A DNA stretch of 20,611 nt from positions 1-20,611 of the forward strand of contig UQXG01000021.1 in assembly GCA_900544945.1 (NCBI GenBank), in the 5' to 3' direction. This stretch comes from an uncultured Eubacteriales bacterium. Its GTDB lineage: Bacteria; Bacillota; Clostridia; Oscillospirales; Oscillospiraceae. Of this stretch, positions 6,439 through 14,432 are shown in pieces. The notes under the pieces are model-generated. The model worked only from the letters and a program-made list of their open reading frames with translations, was not told the origin of the DNA and searched no databases. The translations under genes and the position numbers were made by a program. The first letter of the stretch is position 1. Every line of letters starts with the position of its first letter.

Positions 6439-9400
6439 GTGGAGAAACGTCTACCGAAAAAATCGATTTTCTGGTTTTTCCTGATACCGCTGCTTGTTCT
6501 GATGGTCATTCAGAGCTCCCTGATTCTGGGCATCATTGAGTTCCGGGACGTGGTTGGCTCCATTCAGCGTAACTCTGTGGAGAACACCGAAAAAACCGTG
6601 GAAAACCAGCGAACCCGGCTGGACGCCCAGATGATTCAGCGTTGGGGCGGAATCTACCGGAGCGAGGAAGATCTGACCCAGGTTTTCCAGCAATTTCTGA
6701 CGGAGAACCAGCTGACGCCGGAGGAACTGAACGACTCCCGTACCCTTCAGCAGGCATTTCTGCTGAAGATGTTCCCACTGTGCCAGCAAATCGCCCAGAA
6801 CTGCGAAGCCACCGGCTGCTTCTTCCTGATGACCGGCGAAAGCCCGGAAAATCCCGGCAATGTCAGCGGCTTCTATCTCCGGGACTATGACTCCACTTCC
6901 AAGACGGCGGACAATACCGACCTGTCCTTTGCCCGGTGCGGCACGCTGCTGTCCCGGAGCCTGGGCATTGCCCTGAGCAGCGACTGGACCACCTATTTTT
7001 CCATGGCAGGAGACGGAAACCGGCAGTCGGACGAATTCTACTACGCCCCCTGGCGAGCCGCCCGGGAAAATCCGGAGGCGGAAACCCGGAACCTGGGCTA
7101 CTGGTCCGAGCCCTTCTATCTGGAGGACAACCCGGTCTGCGGCTATAAGGTCATCACCTATTCCATCCCCCTGCGCCTAAACGGCCAGGTCTACGGGGTT
7201 TTCGGCGTTGAGATTTCCCTGCCCGCGCTGATCAAGGAATATATGGTCAGCGGAGGTATTTATGACAGCAGCTATCTGATTGCCGTGGAAGGTACCGACG
7301 GCAATTACCGCCCCATTGCCGGAGACGGCTACCTTTCCAATCTGCTGCTGAGCCAAAGCAGCTTCCGGCTGGCGGAAACCAAATACGATAACCTCTATCA
7401 GGTGGACGGCATTCCCTTTGACGGAAAGCTCCTGTACGCCAGCTTGTCCCCCATGAAGCTTTACTCCAACAATCCTCCCTACGCAAACAGCAATTGGGTT
7501 TTCCTGGGGCTGAAGGGGCATGAGGAGCTGTTCGGCATAGGGCACTCCCTGTACCTGTGGGTGCTTGCCGCGGTGCTGGTAGGTCTTCTCTTCGCGGTCG
7601 TTGCCATCTATGTGCTGGTGCGCCACCTGACCGACCCCATCCAGCAGCTGACGGACAGCATCGGCCAGGGCCCCAGAGGTCTTGCCAAGTACAAAAATTC
7701 CGACATTCCGGAAATCGACGGCATCTACCGGGTGGTCAAACAGCTGGTGGAAAAGCAGCAGGCCACGGAGCTGTCATTGCAGGAGGAGGCCTCCCGCTAC
7801 CGGGTGGCTCTGGAAAATTCCAGCGACAGCTACTTCACCTACAACATTCCCGATCACACCGTGGATATCCTGAACGTGCCCAATCTGGACGGCACCTGGG
7901 ACTGCGTGGGAGGAGAATACGGCTTCTTCGCGGAAAGCTATATCCACCCAAGCGACCACGCCCGGGTGCGGGAGCTGTTCGCCGGTCTGAACCGGAAGCC
8001 CTATCAGGATTCCTTCCGGACGGAATTCCGGCTAAGCCGTCCCGGCCGGGAGTACCGGTGGAATCTGTTCTGCGGCCGGGTGCTCCGTGCTCCCGATGGC
8101 AGCGCCGTGAAGGTGATCTGCTCCCTGCGGGACATTGACGACGAAAAACAGCAGGAGGCCAGCCTCCGGGAGCGCAATGCCAGAGACGGCATCACCGGGG
8201 TCTATTCCCTGGACGAGGGAATGCGCCTGCTGCGAAAGCAGCTGAGCACCGGGGAAAAGGGCTGGATTCTTCTGCTGAGTCTGCCGGATCTGACCCGGCT
8301 GCAAATGAAAAACGGAAATCTTCTGGTGCAGCTGCTTCTGCGGCATCTTTCTCCCGTTCTGAAGCCGCCCGGCGTCCATGTCTTCCGGCTCAACAGCAGC
8401 GACTTCTGCTACTGGCTTCCGGACAGCGGCCGGATTCAGGCGGAGGATTTTACCCGGGAGCTTCTGAACCAGATCCGGGGCACCTTCCCTGCCGATGTGA
8501 TTCGGCTGTCCCCCCGGGTGGGCATTGCCCGGTGGGAGGACACCGTGTCCGTGCGAACCTGCCTGAACCAGGCCAACACCGCGAAAGACTTCATCGCCGA
8601 CAATCCCCAGCGGGGCTTCGCGTTCTTCTCCGAGCTTCCTGCGGAGGTCTGCCGGAATCCGGTGCCGGTGGTTTTCCGGCATCACGGCTCCGTGGACTAT
8701 CTCCGGGAAAGCAATCTGGCATATCTGGCGGTCAATCTGCTGGGAGGCGAAGGGGACTTCGGCCTGAAAATGCACCTTCTCATGCGGGAGCTGTCCGGCA
8801 GGATGGGTGCCTTGGGCGCGGAGGTGAGCCTGAGCCGGATGGACTCCATGTCCACCTCCCTGGAATACAGCGATCGGCCCGGTTCTATGGCCGCGCCGGA
8901 CTGCGCCGTCCGTTTCTTCACCCAGAGCCAGCTGGATGCCCTGCTGGAATGGACGGGAAACCTTCTCATGCGGGGCTACTGCCTCCGGGATGCCGGGAGC
9001 TTCCTTCAGCCCTTCCTGTTCCGTGGAGATCAGCCCGGCATTTTCCTGCCAATGTACGACGATGAGTGCTATATGGGCTGCCTGTACGTCTGCGGAACCC
9101 CCATCGGCAAAGCGGACAAAGCCCTGCTGGAGGATCTGCGGCAGCTGGCCGGCGTGCTCCAGAGCTACCTCCGTCAGCGGCAGCATGATGCCGCCGCCCA
9201 GGCCAAGTCCGACTTCCTGTCCCGGATGAGCCACGAAATCCGCACCCCCATGAACGGCATCATCGGCATGACGAACGTGGCTCTGCTTCCCGGCAAGACC
9301 CAGCAGGAGATGACCCAATGCCTGCAAAAGATCTCCGTCAGCTCCCAATATCTGCTGAGCCTTCTCAACGACATTCTGGACATGTCCAAGATTGAAAGCG

Positions 9401-10335
9401 GCAAGATGCAGCTGGCCTCGGAGAACTTTGACCTTTCCGGAATGCTTTCCACCGTCCGGGAGCTGATCGCCCCCCAGGCCGAAAGCAAGCATATCCGCTA
9501 TGTGGAGGAAATTCAGCTGGACAATCACTGGTTCCGGGGAGATTCCCTGCGCATCAGTCAGATTCTTGTGAATATTCTGGGCAACGCCGTGAAGTTCACC
9601 CCCGCCGGGGGAACCGTCCGGCTGATCATCCGGGAGGAAGCCGTCCTGGACGGCGACAACGGCCGGTATTCCCGGGTGTTCTTCGCCGTGAAGGACTCGG
9701 GCATCGGCATTTCCAAGGAAAATCAGGAACGGGTTTTCCGCTCCTTCGAGCAGGTAGCGGGCGTGGATTCCAACGGCGTCCGGGGCACGGGTCTGGGTCT
9801 TTCCATCAGCTCCCGGCTGACCCGGCTTATGGGCGGAAAAATCAACCTGACCAGCACCCCCGGCAAGGGCAGCACCTTCGACTTCACCCTGCCCCTGCTC
9901 CACGGCAGGGAGGTGATCCGGGGGCAGGCCGCCCCGCGCGCCCGCTTCGACGGCAAGCGTCTGCTTCTGGTGGAGGACAACGCCCTGAATATGGAAATCG
10001 CCCAGACCGTTCTGGAGGAAATGGGCTTCCGGGTGGACACGGCCACCGACGGCGACGAGGCGGTGCAGGCTCTGCGGAACTCCAACCCCGGCACCTACGA
10101 TGTGGTGCTCATGGACATCATGATGCCCCGGATGAACGGACTGGAAGCCACCCATCTGATTCGCGGCACCCCGGAGCGTGCCGATCTGCGAACCCTGCCC
10201 ATTCTGGCCATGTCCGCCAACGCCTTTGCCGAGGACGTGAAAAAGTCCCTGGAAGCGGGGATGAACTGCCACCTGTCCAAGCCCATCGAGCTGGATAAGC
10301 TGGTGGAAGCGCTGAACCGGGTTCTGGGCGGATGA
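6439..10335 (+). CDS. Hybrid sensor histidine kinase with extracellular sensor, PAS, degenerate GGDEF-like and receiver domains
   Basis: A 1298-residue membrane kinase that starts at GTG (6439), with GAAAGG 9 nt upstream inside the preceding gene. Order: membrane helix (about 10-33); extracellular sensor (about 35-365, Cache-like by layout); second membrane helix (about 370-394); a short linker with DPIQQLTDSI; PAS-like domain (about 445-580); a degenerate GGDEF-like domain (about 582-735) where LNSSDF stands at the signature position; an unassigned region (about 740-910); HisKA with MSHEIRTPMNG (His932); HATPase with N-box (Asn1045, Asn1049), DSGIGI (Asp1086) and GTGLGLS (Gly1116); and a receiver with LLVEDN, Asp1226 in MDIMMP and Lys1281. 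Autophosphorylation at His932 and transfer to Asp1226 are expected. No separate output regulator or HPt gene is adjacent. The target is unknown. Confidence 0.92.
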   Translation: MEKRLPKKSIFWFFLIPLLVLMVIQSSLILGIIEFRDVVGSIQRNSVENTEKTVENQRTRLDAQMIQRWGGIYRSEEDLTQVFQQFLTENQLTPEELNDSRTLQQAFLLKMFPLCQQIAQNCEATGCFFLMTGESPENPGNVSGFYLRDYDSTSKTADNTDLSFARCGTLLSRSLGIALSSDWTTYFSMAGDGNRQSDEFYYAPWRAARENPEAETRNLGYWSEPFYLEDNPVCGYKVITYSIPLRLNGQVYGVFGVEISLPALIKEYMVSGGIYDSSYLIAVEGTDGNYRPIAGDGYLSNLLLSQSSFRLAETKYDNLYQVDGIPFDGKLLYASLSPMKLYSNNPPYANSNWVFLGLKGHEELFGIGHSLYLWVLAAVLVGLLFAVVAIYVLVRHLTDPIQQLTDSIGQGPRGLAKYKNSDIPEIDGIYRVVKQLVEKQQATELSLQEEASRYRVALENSSDSYFTYNIPDHTVDILNVPNLDGTWDCVGGEYGFFAESYIHPSDHARVRELFAGLNRKPYQDSFRTEFRLSRPGREYRWNLFCGRVLRAPDGSAVKVICSLRDIDDEKQQEASLRERNARDGITGVYSLDEGMRLLRKQLSTGEKGWILLLSLPDLTRLQMKNGNLLVQLLLRHLSPVLKPPGVHVFRLNSSDFCYWLPDSGRIQAEDFTRELLNQIRGTFPADVIRLSPRVGIARWEDTVSVRTCLNQANTAKDFIADNPQRGFAFFSELPAEVCRNPVPVVFRHHGSVDYLRESNLAYLAVNLLGGEGDFGLKMHLLMRELSGRMGALGAEVSLSRMDSMSTSLEYSDRPGSMAAPDCAVRFFTQSQLDALLEWTGNLLMRGYCLRDAGSFLQPFLFRGDQPGIFLPMYDDECYMGCLYVCGTPIGKADKALLEDLRQLAGVLQSYLRQRQHDAAAQAKSDFLSRMSHEIRTPMNGIIGMTNVALLPGKTQQEMTQCLQKISVSSQYLLSLLNDILDMSKIESGKMQLASENFDLSGMLSTVRELIAPQAESKHIRYVEEIQLDNHWFRGDSLRISQILVNILGNAVKFTPAGGTVRLIIREEAVLDGDNGRYSRVFFAVKDSGIGISKENQERVFRSFEQVAGVDSNGVRGTGLGLSISSRLTRLMGGKINLTSTPGKGSTFDFTLPLLHGREVIRGQAAPRARFDGKRLLLVEDNALNMEIAQTVLEEMGFRVDTATDGDEAVQALRNSNPGTYDVVLMDIMMPRMNGLEATHLIRGTPERADLRTLPILAMSANAFAEDVKKSLEAGMNCHLSKPIELDKLVEALNRVLGG

Positions 10336-10370
10336 GGGCTTTTGTCCCGGAAAAGTCAACCGATATACCG

Positions 10371-10624
10371 TGTCATTGCGAGCCAGTGCTCACACTGGCG
10401 TGGCAATCCGTTTTCCCCTTGGCTCCCCCTCTGGGGGAGCTGTCACGAAGTGACTGAGAGGGTAAAGATTCGCCCGCTCCGCCCCATCCGGGGCACCTCT
10501 CCCATAGGGAGAGGCAAGGGTGCGGATTGCCACACCAGTCTGCGCTAAACTATGGTATGACTGCCACCGGCAGTCATTACTATTTTAGATTCGCTGCGCG
10601 GAGCACCACTGGTTCGCAATGACA
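10371..10624. repeat. Repeat unit C interrupted by an inverted unit A (nested)
   Basis: The ends are inverted repeats: TGTCATTGCGAGCCAGTG at 10371-10388 and CACTGGTTCGCAATGACA at 10607-10624 (17 of 18 pairs). The left 39 nt (10371-10409) are identical to 16940-16978. Between the halves sits unit A in reverse orientation (10415-10520). The right part includes GGATTGCCACACCAGTCTGC and a separate hairpin TGACTGCC ACC GGCAGTCA (10558-10576). It fills the first half of the gap behind the kinase gene. I see no coding region. Confidence 0.75.
10415..10520 (-). repeat. Palindromic repeat unit A, copy 2 (reverse orientation)
   Basis: The reverse complement closely matches 1371-1474, from CCCTTGCCTCTCCCTATGGG through TCAGTCACTTCGTGACAGCT to GGAGCCAAGGGG. 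Differences cluster in the middle around GCGGGCGAATCTTTA. Confidence 0.8.
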
Positions 10625-10696
10625 TTATTTTTTGGATACTTTCCAATTACTCGCATTCCCGACAAACCATTCTCCCGCTGTGGCTTCACCGCACCG

Positions 10697-10730
10697 CTCC
10701 CCTTCTCCGCAAGGGGAGTGTTTTCTTTTC
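10697..10730 (+). terminator. Intrinsic terminator of the lipoprotein/kinase operon
   Basis: Stem CTCCCCTT (10697-10704) / AAGGGGAG (10711-10718) with loop CTCCGC, followed by TGTTTTCTTTT. It is the first good terminator after the kinase stop at 10335. The stretch between it and the repeat (10625-10696) shows nothing recognisable. Confidence 0.7.
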
Positions 10731-10858
10731 CGGTAAGTTGGTTACAAAATGACATTCTTTTCCGGGCATTCTCCGGAATCTGCCAATCTTTTTCCAATTT
10801 GTTTACAGTTTCTTCCCAATTGTCCCTGACAGGTTATATAAAATAATAACGTCATTTT

Positions 10859-10877
10859 TGTGAATATTATCTTCACA
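10859..10877 (+). promoter_or_regulatory. Inverted repeat TGTGAA-N7-TTCACA, candidate operator before the exporter operon
   Basis: A perfect 6-bp inverted repeat spaced by TATTATC, centred 27 nt before the first adaptor ATG and just ahead of its ribosome binding site. The spacer itself contains a -10-like TATTAT (10865-10870). The sequence upstream (10831-10850) is very AT-rich (TTATATAAAATAATAAC) and could hold other -10 elements, but no good -35 pairs with any of them. Its role as a repressor site is inference. Confidence 0.35.
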
Positions 10878-10894
10878 CAGTTAGGAGAAAGCCT

Positions 10895-12565
10895 ATGGAG
10901 GAACAGCAAAAGACTGGCGAGGCGCTATTTGACAAGCTCAGTCAGGAAAAGAAGCAGCGCAGGCGCAAGCGGCTGCGCAGGGTAATTATCATCATCGCGG
11001 TGATTTTCGCGGCTCTGGTAATGGTGGTTTCCCATCTGCGCAAAAACGTGGACGCCCGGTTCGCCGCCACCCAGAAGGACGTGCAGAGCTATACCGTGGC
11101 TCCGGGCACGATTCACACCCTGGTCTCCGGCAGCGGCGTGCTGGAGCAGGTGGACGAGGAAGACGTGACCGTCCCCGCCGGTGTGGAGGTGGACGAGGTC
11201 ATCGCCGAGGCCGGAGACGCGGTTGCCAAGGGCGACCTGCTTGCCAAGGTGGACATGGCTTCCGTGGTGGACACCCTGAGCAGCACTCAGGATCAGATCA
11301 AGACCCTGGACAAGAAAATCAACAGCGCCAAGTCCGACACCGCCTCCACCAGCGTCACCACCAGCGTAGGCGGCCGGGTGAAAAAGATTTACGCCCAGGT
11401 AGGCGACAACGTGGTCTCCTGCGTCACCGAAAACGGAGCTCTGGCTCTTCTGAGCGTGGACGGCTACATGGCCGTGGATTTTGAATCCGACAGCTGCGCC
11501 AGAGGCGATGCCGTCACCGTCACCCTGCCCGACGGTACCGCGGTGGAGGGCACCGTGGAAAGCGCCACCCTGGGCACCGTCACCGTGCTGGTCACGGACA
11601 ACGGCCCTGCCCTGGACGAGCAGGTCACCGTGGCCGATGCCGCCGGGAAAACCCTGGGAACCGGCAAGCTGTACATCCATTCCCCCCTAGCCGTCACCGG
11701 CTATGTGGGCACGGTCAAGAGCATTTCCTGCAAGGAAAACGCCAATGTCACCGCAGGCTCCACCCTGATGACCCTGCGCGACACCAAAACCAGCGCGAAT
11801 TTTGACGCGCTGCTGCGCCAGCGGCAGGATTTGGAGGACACTTTGACAGGCCTTCTGACCATTTACCGGGACGGGGCGGTGCTGGCAAGCCAGGACGGTC
11901 TGGTGACCAGCGTGGAGTATGACGAGGACACCGCCACCTCCGCAACGGAAACCCAGATTCTCACCCTGTATCCCCAGAAGCAGATGACCGTCACCATCAG
12001 CATTGACGAAACGGACATTCTGTCCCTGAAGGAGGGGCAGGAGGCGCAGATCACCGTCAGCTCCGTCAGCGACGACGCCTTCACCGGCTCCGTCACCTCT
12101 ATCAGTAAAGTAGCCGACACCTCCACCGGCGTGACCCGGTATTCCGCCGAGGTCACTCTCGACCGGGAGGAAGGGATGCTGGTGGGCATGACCGCCGACG
12201 TGGACGTGCGGATTGAGGGCACGGAAAACGCCCTGATTATCCCCGTGGACGCTCTGCACCAGAACAGCGCCAGCTACTATGTCTACACCGGCTATGACGA
12301 AGCCCAGAAGCGTTACACCGGCCGGACGGAAGTGACCATCGGTATGCAGAACGATGACGATGTGGAAATCACCTCCGGTCTGAAGGAGGGGGACACCGTC
12401 TACTACACCGAGGCCGACAGCGGCAGCTTCATGGATATGTTCATGGGCGGCGATATGTCCGGCGGAATGAGCGGCGGGATGTCCGGTGGAATGTCCGGCG
12501 GAATGCCCAGCGGAAATATGGGCGGAGGACGACCTTCCGGCGGCCCCGGCGGCATGGGAGGCTGA
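10895..12565 (+). CDS. HlyD/MacA-like periplasmic-adaptor-type protein with Met/Gly-rich tail
   Basis: A 556-residue membrane-anchored adaptor for the ABC exporter encoded next. It has a basic N-terminus (KKQRRRKRLRR), one membrane helix (about residues 29-46), then a split lipoyl/beta-barrel layout. SGSGVLEQVDEEDVTVPAGV and AEAGDAVAKGDLLAKVD form one lipoyl half; GGRVKKIYAQVGDNV and DGLVTSVEYDEDT are the return strands. MTVTISIDETDILSLKEGQ and SAEVTLDREEGMLVGMTADV belong to the beta-barrel, and ALIIPVDALHQ to the membrane-proximal domain. The last ~44 residues carry four MSGG repeats and more Gly/Met. AGGAG (10883-10887) is 7 nt before the ATG. It is the first gene of a four-gene operon and paralogous to the last gene. 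A TolC partner is not expected in a Firmicute. Confidence 0.88.
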   Translation: MEEQQKTGEALFDKLSQEKKQRRRKRLRRVIIIIAVIFAALVMVVSHLRKNVDARFAATQKDVQSYTVAPGTIHTLVSGSGVLEQVDEEDVTVPAGVEVDEVIAEAGDAVAKGDLLAKVDMASVVDTLSSTQDQIKTLDKKINSAKSDTASTSVTTSVGGRVKKIYAQVGDNVVSCVTENGALALLSVDGYMAVDFESDSCARGDAVTVTLPDGTAVEGTVESATLGTVTVLVTDNGPALDEQVTVADAAGKTLGTGKLYIHSPLAVTGYVGTVKSISCKENANVTAGSTLMTLRDTKTSANFDALLRQRQDLEDTLTGLLTIYRDGAVLASQDGLVTSVEYDEDTATSATETQILTLYPQKQMTVTISIDETDILSLKEGQEAQITVSSVSDDAFTGSVTSISKVADTSTGVTRYSAEVTLDREEGMLVGMTADVDVRIEGTENALIIPVDALHQNSASYYVYTGYDEAQKRYTGRTEVTIGMQNDDDVEITSGLKEGDTVYYTEADSGSFMDMFMGGDMSGGMSGGMSGGMSGGMPSGNMGGGRPSGGPGGMGG

Positions 12566-12568
12566 GCC

Positions 12569-13240
12569 ATGATTCAGCTGAAAGACGTGTGCAAATATTA
12601 TCAGGTGGGCGACGACCGGGTTCGGGCGCTGGATCACGCCAATCTGCACATCTATCCCCAGGAATTTGTCAGCATCATCGGCCCCTCCGGCTCCGGCAAA
12701 TCCACCCTGATGAACATCATCGGCTGCCTGGACGTGGCCGACGCGGGGGAATACCTGCTGGACGGCCTGCCCATCGAAAGCTACACCGAAAACCAGCTGG
12801 CCAAGGTGCGAAACGAGAAAATCGGCTTTGTGTTCCAGCAGTACAACCTGATTCCCAAGCTTACCGCTGAGGAAAACGTGGAGCTGCCCCTCATCTATCA
12901 GAAGGTTCCCAAGAAGGAGCGCACCGAGCGGGTGAAGGAGGCTCTGGAGCGGGTGAACATGTACGCCCGGGCAAAGCACCTGCCTACGGAGCTTTCCGGC
13001 GGTCAGCAGCAGCGGGTTTCCATCGCCCGGGCCATCGTCACCCGGCCCAAGCTGATTCTGGCGGACGAGCCCACCGGCGCGCTGGACTCCAAAACCAGCC
13101 GGGAGATCATCGATATTTTCCATGAGCTTCACAGTCAGGGCAATACCATCGTCCTCATTACCCATGACGGCGGCATTGCCAAGCAGGCTCAGCGGTCTAT
13201 CCACATTCTGGACGGTCAGATTTCGGAGGTGAGCCTGTAA
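12569..13240 (+). CDS. MacB/LolD-type ABC exporter ATPase
   Basis: A 223-residue nucleotide-binding subunit of the MacB/LolD/FtsE class. Walker A GPSGSGKST (residues 38-46), Q-loop FVFQQYNLIPKLTAEENVELPL, signature LSGGQQQR (from 142), Walker B LILADEP with Glu167, D-loop GALDSKTS and H-loop LITHD are all intact. GGGAGG (12556-12561) in the tail of the preceding gene gives the start, 3 nt after that gene's stop. Its stop overlaps the permease ATG (TAATG). It would dimerise on two copies of the permease encoded next and drive mechanotransmission rather than classical transmembrane transport. The product is full length with no anomaly. Confidence 0.95.
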   Translation: MIQLKDVCKYYQVGDDRVRALDHANLHIYPQEFVSIIGPSGSGKSTLMNIIGCLDVADAGEYLLDGLPIESYTENQLAKVRNEKIGFVFQQYNLIPKLTAEENVELPLIYQKVPKKERTERVKEALERVNMYARAKHLPTELSGGQQQRVSIARAIVTRPKLILADEPTGALDSKTSREIIDIFHELHSQGNTIVLITHDGGIAKQAQRSIHILDGQISEVSL

Positions 13241-14430
13241 TGCAGTCTTTTGTGATGGCACTGCGTTCCATCGGTGCCAATAAAATGCGCGCGGCTCTGA
13301 CCATGCTGGGCATCATCATCGGCGTCATGGCTCTGGTGGTGCTGGTGAGCCTGGTCAATGGCGCAACCAATTCCGTCACCACCGCGGTGTCCGACCTGGG
13401 TACCAGTCTCGTCACCGTCACCGTGTCCGACGACAAGGGCAAGCCCATTCACTTGGACAACCTGAACACCTGGATGTCGGAGGAGCCGGATATCGGCCGG
13501 ATTTCCGCCCGCACCAGCACCTCTCTTGTGGGCAAGCACGGAGCCAACTACGACACCGTCACCGTTTACGGCATCACTCCCTCCTATTATGATATCCAGG
13601 GCTTGCAGCTTTCCATGGGTCGCTGGCTGAAAACCACCGACCAGGACAACCGCACCTATGTCTGCGTTCTCAACGACACCGCCGCCAAGGAGCTGATCGG
13701 CTACACCGACTGCGTTGGCCAGACGGTGGTTCTCAGCGGCGTTTCCTTTGAGGTGGTGGGGGTGCTGGAGGAGGACACCAGCTCCATGATGTCCATGCTT
13801 ACCTCCGGAACCCTGATGGCCTATATTCCCTATTCCACCCTCATCCGTCTGACGGACAGCGTCAGCACCAATGTGACCACCTTCTATCTGTCCGCGGCGG
13901 AAGGCTCCAACGTGGACGCTGCCGCCGACGCCATGACCCGGATTCTCATGGAGCGGTTCGATGAGGACGAGGATGCCTTTGAGGTGGATTCCTCCAATAT
14001 GCTGGAGGAGGCCATGAATTCCATTACCTCCACGCTGTCCATTCTGCTGGGCGGCATTGCCGGAATTTCTCTGGTGGTAGGCGGCATCGGCATTATGAAC
14101 ATCATGATGGTCACCGTCACCGAGCGAACCCGGGAAATCGGCATCCGCAAGGCCATCGGCGCAAACCGGGGCACCATTCTGACCCAGTTTCTCATGGAGG
14201 CGGTGGTGCTGTGCATGATGGGCTGCGGCCTGGGGATTTTCCTGAGCTGGGCCATTTTGCAGGTGGTTTCCACCGTCACCGCCAGCGCGGGCATTTCCTT
14301 CGCCCTGGATGGGGGCGTTGTGATGCTGGCCGTGGCCTTCTGCTTCCTCATCGGCGTGGTCTTCGGACTGTACCCGGCCAATAAGGCGGCAAAGATGAAG
14401 CCCATTGACGCGCTGCACTACGGAGGATAA
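13240..14430 (+). CDS. MacB-type FtsX permease of the ABC exporter
   Basis: A 396-residue membrane subunit. MQSFVMALRSIGANKMRAALTMLGIIIGVMALVVLV gives the typical amphipathic stretch and first membrane helix. An extracytoplasmic MacB core domain follows (about residues 45-260, with YYDIQGLQLSMGRWL and VGQTVVLSGVSFEVVGVLE). The FtsX module then has helices at about 265-290, 320-345 and 355-380, with the conserved VGGIGIMNIMMVTVTERTREI and IGIRKAIGANRG coupling motif. It ends PIDALHYGG. GGAGGTGA (13225-13232) lies 7 nt before the ATG, which overlaps the ATPase stop. Exporters of this class move peptides, lipoproteins or antibiotics; this substrate is unknown. Confidence 0.93.
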   Translation: MQSFVMALRSIGANKMRAALTMLGIIIGVMALVVLVSLVNGATNSVTTAVSDLGTSLVTVTVSDDKGKPIHLDNLNTWMSEEPDIGRISARTSTSLVGKHGANYDTVTVYGITPSYYDIQGLQLSMGRWLKTTDQDNRTYVCVLNDTAAKELIGYTDCVGQTVVLSGVSFEVVGVLEEDTSSMMSMLTSGTLMAYIPYSTLIRLTDSVSTNVTTFYLSAAEGSNVDAAADAMTRILMERFDEDEDAFEVDSSNMLEEAMNSITSTLSILLGGIAGISLVVGGIGIMNIMMVTVTERTREIGIRKAIGANRGTILTQFLMEAVVLCMMGCGLGIFLSWAILQVVSTVTASAGISFALDGGVVMLAVAFCFLIGVVFGLYPANKAAKMKPIDALHYGG

Positions 14431-14432
14431 CT

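Noticed and set aside
8032..10359. 775-codon open frame on the - strand opposite the kinase gene
   Set aside because: It is a shadow of GC-rich coding sequence: composition is Gly/His/Gln-rich without domains, there is no ribosome binding site, and the + strand kinase is intact with all catalytic motifs.
11687..13261. 524-codon - strand frame across the first adaptor and ATPase genes
   Set aside because: It crosses two clear genes whose motifs are on the + strand; antisense artefact of GC-rich codons.
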